A DNA stretch of 6,530 nt, taken from assembly GCA_947647645.1 (NCBI GenBank), contig CANSLE010000146.1, positions 1-6,530 on the forward strand, written 5' to 3'. How positions within the stretch are numbered: the stretch's first letter is position 1; each line of letters starts with the position of its first letter. Source of the DNA: an uncultured Microbacterium sp. (GTDB lineage Bacteria; Actinomycetota; Actinomycetes; Actinomycetales; Microbacteriaceae). A model generated the notes under the pieces. It had not been told where the DNA came from. It did not search any database and worked only from the letters and a program-made list of their open reading frames with translations. The position numbers were made by a program, and so were the translations under genes. This document shows positions 5,841 to 6,530 of this stretch, piece by piece.

Positions 5841-6530
5841 TCGTCACCCTGACCGCGAACCCGTCCCTCGATCGCACGGTGACCCTCGCCGGCGCGCTCC
5901 GCGTGGGCGAGGTGCAGTCCGCGCTGGCCGTCCGAGAGGACGCCGGCGGGAAGGGCATCAACGTCACGCGCGTGCTTGTCGGCTCGGATGTCGCCAGCCG
6001 TGCCGTGCTGCCATTGGGTGCGGACGATCCGTTTGCCGCCGTGCTGCGATCGGCTCGCGTGCCCGTCACCGCCGTCCCGCTGCCCGGGGCCGCGCGCGCG
6101 AACGTGACGCTCACCGACACGGAAGGCGTCACCACCAAGATCAACCTGCCCGGGGTCACACGCAGCGCAGCGGATGCCGCGGCGCTCGTCGACGCGACCG
6201 TTCAGGCGTCGGCCGGAGCCGACTGGCTGGTGCTCGCCGGTTCCCTTCCCCCCGGGCTGTCGGACGATTTCTACGTCGATGTCATCGTCGCCGTCCGCGC
6301 CGCGGGCGTCGCCGCGCCCCGCATAGCCGTGGACACCTCGGGTGCAGCGCTGCGCGCCGTCGTCGAGCGTGGACGTCCCGACCTCATCAAGCCGAACGAC
6401 GAGGAGCTGGTGGAGCTCGCGGGTGTTCCGCTCGACCCGGCGCTGCCGCTGGCGGAGGCCGTCGTCGCCGTGGCGGGCCAGCTCGTGCCGGACAGCGTCG
6501 GCGCCGCCTTCGTGACACTCGGCGGCGACG
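5837..6530 (+). CDS. fruK: 1-phosphofructokinase (PfkB family), C-terminus off the right edge
   Basis: 231 codons are visible of an expected roughly 310. The enzyme phosphorylates fructose 1-phosphate to fructose 1,6-bisphosphate with ATP in the cytosol, after PTS uptake of fructose. Family features in order: start MIVTLTANPSLDRTV (1-15), the PfkB signature DAGGKGINVTRVL (35-47), substrate-binding KINLPG (101-106), LAGSLPPG (133-140), DTSGAAL (166-172), LIKPNDEEL (183-191) and VTLGGD (226-231). The second PfkB signature with the catalytic Asp (GAGD) lies beyond the edge and cannot be checked. The ATG at 5837 overlaps the DeoR stop as ATGA, with GGAGG (5822-5826) ten bases upstream. KINLPG and the regulator context favour 1-phosphofructokinase over tagatose-6-phosphate kinase, the nearest alternative. 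Fructose PTS components would be expected next. Confidence 0.92.
   Translation, partial: MIVTLTANPSLDRTVTLAGALRVGEVQSALAVREDAGGKGINVTRVLVGSDVASRAVLPLGADDPFAAVLRSARVPVTAVPLPGAARANVTLTDTEGVTTKINLPGVTRSAADAAALVDATVQASAGADWLVLAGSLPPGLSDDFYVDVIVAVRAAGVAAPRIAVDTSGAALRAVVERGRPDLIKPNDEELVELAGVPLDPALPLAEAVVAVAGQLVPDSVGAAFVTLGGD

Noticed and set aside
1..6530. CRISPR array, tRNA or rRNA gene, insertion sequence or attachment site
   Set aside because: I saw no regularly spaced repeats, cloverleaf, transposase motifs or terminal inverted repeats. The window is nearly filled by ordinary genes.

Overview
This is a high-GC window with dense, end-to-end genes, strongly GC-biased third codon positions, GTG starts and translational coupling. 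It reads as chromosomal DNA from an actinobacterium. Microbacterium or a close Microbacteriaceae relative is my best guess, from overall sequence style and the type of genes, not from any search. I see no transposase, integrase, CRISPR array, tRNA or rRNA.

Left two thirds (1-4000, minus strand, read right to left): three genes lie head to tail as one apparent operon. The first (1961-4000) is a 679-residue single-chain DUF262/DUF1524 protein of the GmrSD type, the fold of modification-dependent (type IV) restriction enzymes, with an extra C-terminal region of unknown role. Twelve bases on is a 529-residue fusion of a PAP2 phosphatase and a diacylglycerol-kinase-type lipid kinase (359-1948). 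The third overlaps the second by 44 bases. It is a HEAT-repeat-like protein that runs off the left edge (1-402).

Centre (4001-4135): a short divergent intergenic region. It carries a -10-like element for the left operon and an AGGC-TT-GCCT palindrome that weakly resembles a DtxR/IdeR iron box.

Right third (plus strand): a 257-residue protein (4136-4909) that I do not recognise by name. It carries a His-X-Asp...His...Arg pattern typical of Fe(II)/2-oxoglutarate-dependent oxygenases. A strong UUCG-capped terminator hairpin (4942-4977) closes it. A clear promoter (TTGTTA, 17 bases, TATCTT) in an AT-rich island then drives a DeoR-family repressor (5058-5840), coupled by an ATGA overlap to 1-phosphofructokinase (fruK, from 5837, cut by the right edge). 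This pair is a standard actinobacterial fructose-utilisation start; PTS genes would be expected beyond the window.

The most interesting part is the left operon plus the divergent oxygenase-like gene. A GmrSD-like nuclease, a lipid phosphatase/kinase fusion and a HEAT protein are an unusual set to co-transcribe. The protein families are read from motifs; the idea that they form one system is inference.
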